Part shown: positions 7,205-9,043 of the stretch, piece after piece
How the letters are laid out: each line of letters starts with the position of its first letter
How positions within the stretch are numbered: position 1 is the stretch's first letter
NCBI GenBank assembly: GCA_934424575.1
Contig: CAKRXU010000060.1
Location: 1-9,043 of the forward strand
Source: an uncultured Blautia sp.
Lineage (GTDB): Bacteria; Bacillota; Clostridia; Lachnospirales; Lachnospiraceae
DNA length: 9,043 nucleotides
Direction of reading: 5' to 3'
Program-made: the position numbers and the translations under genes
The notes under the pieces: model-generated
What the model was told of the DNA's origin: nothing
The model's database searches: none
Seen by the model: only the letters and a program-made list of their open reading frames with translations

Positions 7205-7264
7205 ACAGTTTATGACTGATAGTCTGGAATGAAACAGATTGTGGTTATGAAAGATACAAATTGT
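7205..7264. promoter_or_regulatory. Candidate LytTR operator sites between divergent promoters
   Basis: The published LytTR half-site consensus is roughly [TA][AC][CA]GTTN[AG][TG], occurring as direct repeats 12-13 bp apart. ACAGTTTAT (7205-7213) fits all nine positions. ACAGATTGT (7234-7242) fits eight and ACAAATTGT (7256-7264) fits seven; the last two lie in the same orientation with a 13-bp gap (22-bp period). The cluster lies between the regulator's own promoter and the promoter at 7316-7344. It may control either or both. Confidence 0.45.
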
Positions 7265-7315
7265 TGTGAGATATGTGCATTATTTCACAGAAAATGTCGT
7301 TTAATCCCATGTATA

Positions 7316-7344
7316 TTGAAAATGTTATCAAAATTTTTTATAGT
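7316..7344 (+). promoter_or_regulatory. Promoter of the acidic secreted protein gene
   Basis: TTGAAA (7316-7321) and TATAGT (7339-7344) are separated by exactly 17 bp of AT-rich sequence with a T-run, a strong sigma-A-type promoter. Transcription would start near 7351, about 53 nt before the start codon. Confidence 0.65.
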
Positions 7345-7403
7345 AAGCTCATAGAAATTCAGTAAGAAACGAAACACATTTTAAGAAAGGGATGGTAAGA
7401 AAT

Positions 7404-8219
7404 ATGAAAAACTGGAGAAAATTAATGGCAGGTCTTTGCGCAGCAGCGATGGTAAGTTCTATGGTAGTTCCGGTGTGGGCTGCGGATGATGCAGCAGAAG
7501 AAGAGACTGCAGATGACGGAGATGTTGCTGATATATCAGAAGCACTGACCGGTATCTGGCAGGACAGCGCAGGAGATATTTATGGATTCTACAAAGATAA
7601 TTCATTCTTTGGTCAGTGGAAGGACGAGGAACAGGATGTTTTAGGTGTTTACAGTCTGGCTTCAGACGGGGAATACACAGCTCTTACAATGCAGTTTGCA
7701 AACGATGACGGCACGTATGATGATGAAAATATGGTAACTTATCTGTTACAGGCAAATGAAGAAGAGAATGTTCTGGAACTCTATGATCCGGACAGCCTGG
7801 AGATGACAGCAACTCTGGAGCCTTATGAAGCTTCTGGTGATGAAGCTGATTATAACGAGATTTATCAGCAGATGGGAGATACTCTGACAGAATGCTATTC
7901 TGGTGTTACAGAAGCAGGAGAAACTTTTATTTATGGTGACAATGATGACGGATCTTTTTGCTCTGTGATCGTGATCAATGACAATGATGAGTATGTAAGT
8001 TTTATCGGTGAGGGTACTTTTGATGAAGAGAATGGTACGGTAACGATTACTGATGAAATATCTGAAATGTCACTTACTTTTGGCGTTGCTGTAAATGATG
8101 ATGATACTCTGACACTGGATATGGGTGATCTTGGAAGTGCAACTGTAGAGGAAGCTACGATTGCGGTTGCGGTTCAGGGGCTGAAATATGCAGTTGAAAA
8201 TGGAACTGAGATGAACTAA
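7404..8219 (+). CDS. Highly acidic secreted protein of unknown function
   Basis: The product is 271 residues. ATG 7404 is preferred because AAAGGGATGG (7386-7395) then sits 8 nt upstream; the in-frame ATG at 7392 lies inside that site. A classical signal peptide is present: MKNWRKL basic start, hydrophobic residues 8-22, likely cleavage after VWA near residue 26. The mature protein is extremely rich in Asp and Glu, with few basic residues, and begins with an acidic stretch. It seems to have two beta-rich halves, about 45-145 (starting LTGIWQDSAGDIYGFY, lipocalin-like in style) and about 155-260. Cys is scarce, and there is no membrane anchor, lipobox or sortase signal, so it is probably released or loosely surface-bound. 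I recognise no family. It is flanked by its own promoter and terminator and is divergent from the LytTR regulator, which makes it a possible regulatory target. The acidity could mean cation binding, but that is speculation. Confidence 0.82.
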   Translation: MKNWRKLMAGLCAAAMVSSMVVPVWAADDAAEEETADDGDVADISEALTGIWQDSAGDIYGFYKDNSFFGQWKDEEQDVLGVYSLASDGEYTALTMQFANDDGTYDDENMVTYLLQANEEENVLELYDPDSLEMTATLEPYEASGDEADYNEIYQQMGDTLTECYSGVTEAGETFIYGDNDDGSFCSVIVINDNDEYVSFIGEGTFDEENGTVTITDEISEMSLTFGVAVNDDDTLTLDMGDLGSATVEEATIAVAVQGLKYAVENGTEMN

Positions 8220-8253
8220 CGCTCTCTTCTTGAAAACAAATAGTGTTTGGGAT

Positions 8254-8290
8254 GCTCCCCTTCGGGTTTGCCTGAAGGGGAGCGTTTTTT
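8254..8290 (+). terminator. Strong rho-independent terminator
   Basis: GCTCCCCTTC (8254-8263) pairs perfectly with GAAGGGGAGC (8274-8283). Three further pairs (GGG/CCT, one wobble) are closed by TTTG, and GTTTTTT (8284-8290) follows. It ends the transcript of the acidic secreted protein, 34 bp after its stop codon. Confidence 0.9.
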
Positions 8291-8361
8291 CGTATCTTTG
8301 AAAAGGGATGCGCAGAAAAATAGTTTGTTTTGGGAGGGAGATGTTCTGGATAACTGGGGGG

Positions 8362-8390
8362 TTTTAGAAAAGGGAGAAAAATGGTATAAT
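8362..8390 (+). promoter_or_regulatory. Extended -10 promoter of the small RNA unit
   Basis: TGGTATAAT (8382-8390) is a perfect extended -10 (TGnTATAAT). TTTTAG (8362-8367) lies at 17-bp spacing as a weak -35, as is usual for extended -10 promoters. Transcription would start near 8397. Confidence 0.65.
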
Positions 8391-8396
8391 GATTTT

Positions 8397-8566
8397 AGAG
8401 GATAGCGGCGATGACCAGCTATCGCGGTGATGAAGCAATTGACTGGTTCGGTTTCAGCCGATTGTGGAGCCAGACCGTGAGTTATGCAGTAACCACAAGC
8501 CGAATAGATTCTTTGAATCGAAGAAAAACGCTTAGTAAGAGCCTTGCTTCGGCAAGGCTCTTATTT
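8397..8566 (+). ncRNA. Candidate structured small RNA, about 165-170 nt
   Basis: The unit is bounded by an extended -10 promoter and a strong terminator and contains successive hairpins. GATAGC (8401-8406) pairs with GCTATC (8418-8423). CTGG (8443-8446) pairs with CCAG (8470-8473) around TCGG (8448-8451)/CCGA (8458-8461). TTGTGG (8462-8467) pairs with CCACAA (8493-8498). GATTC (8507-8511) pairs with GAATC (8515-8519). TTCGG (8447-8451) could instead pair with CCGAA (8500-8504), enclosing the TTGTGG/CCACAA helix, so two folds compete. I do not recognise 6S, tmRNA, SRP RNA, RNase P or a riboswitch consensus. A 53-codon ORF (ATG 8411, stop 8570-8572) runs through the same bases. It has only AGAGG 10 nt upstream, and its last codons are the terminator stem, so RNA is the preferred reading. 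It could also be a cis-acting leader of the ORF at 8591. Confidence 0.5.
8536..8566 (+). terminator. Terminator hairpin with TTCG tetraloop
   Basis: TAAGAGCCTTGC (8536-8547) and GCAAGGCTCTTA (8552-8563) form a perfect 12-bp stem capped by TTCG. The downstream T-tract is short and interrupted (TCTTATTTATG), so termination may be incomplete and allow read-through to the ORF at 8591. Confidence 0.75.
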
Positions 8567-8590
8567 ATGTGATACAAGGAGATGATGTGT

Positions 8591-8665
8591 ATGGAAAACA
8601 ATAATCACGGATTACTGTATAATGCAGCAGGTGCGTGGAAAGAACTGACAGAATATTATCATTAA
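8591..8665 (+). CDS. 24-residue ORF, small peptide or truncated gene start
   Basis: AAGGAG (8576-8581) lies 9 nt before ATG 8591, a good translation signal. The peptide contains GLLYNAAGAWKELTEYY and then stops at TAA 8663-8665. It looks like the amphipathic N-terminus of a longer protein rather than a complete one. The downstream open stretch with its own terminator fits a gene whose middle was lost. I do not recognise a family with confidence. In-frame ATG at 8585 is too close to the ribosome binding site. Confidence 0.4.
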   Translation: MENNNHGLLYNAAGAWKELTEYYH

Positions 8666-8843
8666 GTCGAGTTCATCCGGTGATATTTCGATTTGCGATT
8701 TCGTGTGTTGTTCTGCTTTTACGCAGACGAAGCGAGATTACCGGGAAAATCAGCGTCCGCGAAGTATTTTGAAAAAAGAGCGGGTACATATCGCAACCAA
8801 TACAACTACGGTTCTATTTGACCGTCTGAACGGGAAACAATAA
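8649..8843 (+). pseudogene. Start-less 64-codon open stretch, possible gene 3' remnant
   Basis: This frame is open for 64 codons, ends at TAA 8841-8843, and is followed 17 nt later by a rho-independent terminator. It has no ATG and no ribosome binding site. The translation contains KSSSSGDISICDF near the start and KKERVHIATNTTTVLFDRLN near the end. Its placement just before a terminator suggests the tail of a former gene, but an open frame of this size can arise by chance. No family is recognised, and another frame here is open up to 8821. Confidence 0.2.
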
Positions 8844-8860
8844 AATACACGAATATACAA

Positions 8861-8894
8861 GGCACAACTCACCAAAGAGTATGTGTCTTTTTTT
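8861..8894 (+). terminator. Rho-independent terminator
   Basis: GGCACA (8861-8866) pairs with TGTGTC (8882-8887, one wobble) and ACTC (8867-8870) with GAGT (8877-8880), leaving one bulged A. The loop is ACCAAA, and seven T residues follow (8888-8894). It ends a + strand transcript although no complete gene precedes it. Confidence 0.65.
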
Positions 8895-8980
8895 AGTGGA
8901 AAAACAGATAAATCGAACTTAATCCCTGACAATGCAAGCTGTATACTGCTATACACTTCGAAAGCCTTATCCAATGCGTC

Positions 8981-9007
8981 GTAAAACCCCTTGCTTTAGC
9001 TACGGGG
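8981..9007 (-). mobile_element. Hairpin resembling an IS200/IS605-type right end
   Basis: On the minus strand, CCCC (9007-9004) pairs with GGGG (8990-8987), and an inner AGC/GC pairing with bulges encloses TAAA (core CCCCGTAGCTAAAGCAAGGGG split as CCCCGTAGC and TAAAGCAAGGGG). TTTTAC (8986-8981) follows. Imperfect, bulged subterminal hairpins like this are typical of IS200/IS605 ends, where TnpB-linked guide RNAs terminate. If so, the element lies to the right of the window with its genes on the minus strand. Identification is by resemblance only; no transposase is visible. Confidence 0.4.
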
Positions 9008-9043
9008 ATATAAGACGCGTCCATCGAATTTACGCAAGTAATT
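8996..9043 (-). CDS. Possible C-terminal end of a gene running in from the right
   Basis: A minus-strand frame is open from the window edge to TAA at 8998-8996, encoding 15 residues ending GRVLYPRS. Its stop lies inside the IS200/IS605-like hairpin, where tnpB genes often end. It is too short to identify; a tnpB-type tail is the contextual guess. Confidence 0.2.
   Translation of the reverse strand, partial: NYLRKFDGRVLYPRS

Larger units (their letters stand above)
8895..9043. other. Non-coding tail at the right edge
   Basis: I see no complete gene here. It contains the small hairpin TGTATA (8940-8945)/TATACA (8950-8955) and the transposon-end-like hairpin at 8987-9007. A minus-strand frame starting with TTG near 8974 has no clear ribosome binding site and runs through the terminator at 8861-8894, so it is not called. 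Confidence 0.4.

Noticed and set aside
8397..8566. Known RNA families (6S, tmRNA, SRP RNA, RNase P, common riboswitches)
   Set aside because: None of the conserved core sequences I know for these families is present; only promoter, helices and terminator support an RNA.
8750..8974. Minus-strand open frame of 74 codons near the right edge
   Set aside because: It begins with TTG without a clear ribosome binding site and runs through a convincing + strand terminator.
1..9043. CRISPR arrays, tRNA and rRNA genes
   Set aside because: No regularly spaced repeats, no tRNA cloverleaf with a TTCRANNC-type arm and no rRNA-like sequence were seen.

Overview
The window looks like chromosomal DNA from a gut Clostridia species, most likely Lachnospiraceae (Blautia/Roseburia/Ruminococcus-like). 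This rests on the AT-leaning composition, GGAGG/AAGGGGG ribosome binding sites, frequent rho-independent hairpins, an IS66-type transposase of the Firmicutes single-transposase kind, and a 7TM sensor kinase with a LytTR regulator. I cannot assign a species.

Left part (1-1955): a decayed IS66-family insertion sequence. A terminator-like hairpin (111-146) comes first. Then come a 54-residue coiled-coil ORF (382-546) and a transposase gene (572-1850). The transposase is broken by an internal out-of-frame deletion at about 1302-1315 and has lost its C-terminus. A 21-bp imperfect inverted repeat (1850-1870/1935-1955) lies just beyond the truncation.

Centre (1956-7403): a sensory module. A structured leader with a strong terminator hairpin (2071-2095) precedes a 745-residue secreted, C-terminally membrane-anchored protein with two Ig-like (Big_4-type) repeats. 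Downstream, probably in the same operon, is a 636-residue 7TMR-DISM-type sensor histidine kinase of the GHKL/AgrC-like class. A LytTR response regulator is encoded convergently on the minus strand. The + strand terminator of the kinase operon lies inside the last codons of the regulator gene. The regulator starts with TTG behind a perfect Shine-Dalgarno. Its promoter faces away from that of the next gene across a ~310-bp divergent region carrying LytTR-like direct repeats.

Right part (7404-9043): a monocistronic gene for a very acidic secreted protein, with its own promoter and a 13-bp terminator. Next is a compact unit with an extended -10 promoter, about 165 nt of hairpin-rich sequence and a 12-bp TTCG-capped terminator, best read as a small RNA. 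A 24-codon ORF with a good ribosome binding site and a 64-codon start-less open stretch followed by a terminator look like gene remnants. The right edge carries a hairpin resembling an IS200/IS605 right end.

Working model (inference): the kinase, perhaps helped by the Ig-repeat surface protein, senses an envelope or extracellular cue and phosphorylates the LytTR regulator. The regulator then acts on the divergent region, controlling itself and possibly the acidic secreted protein.
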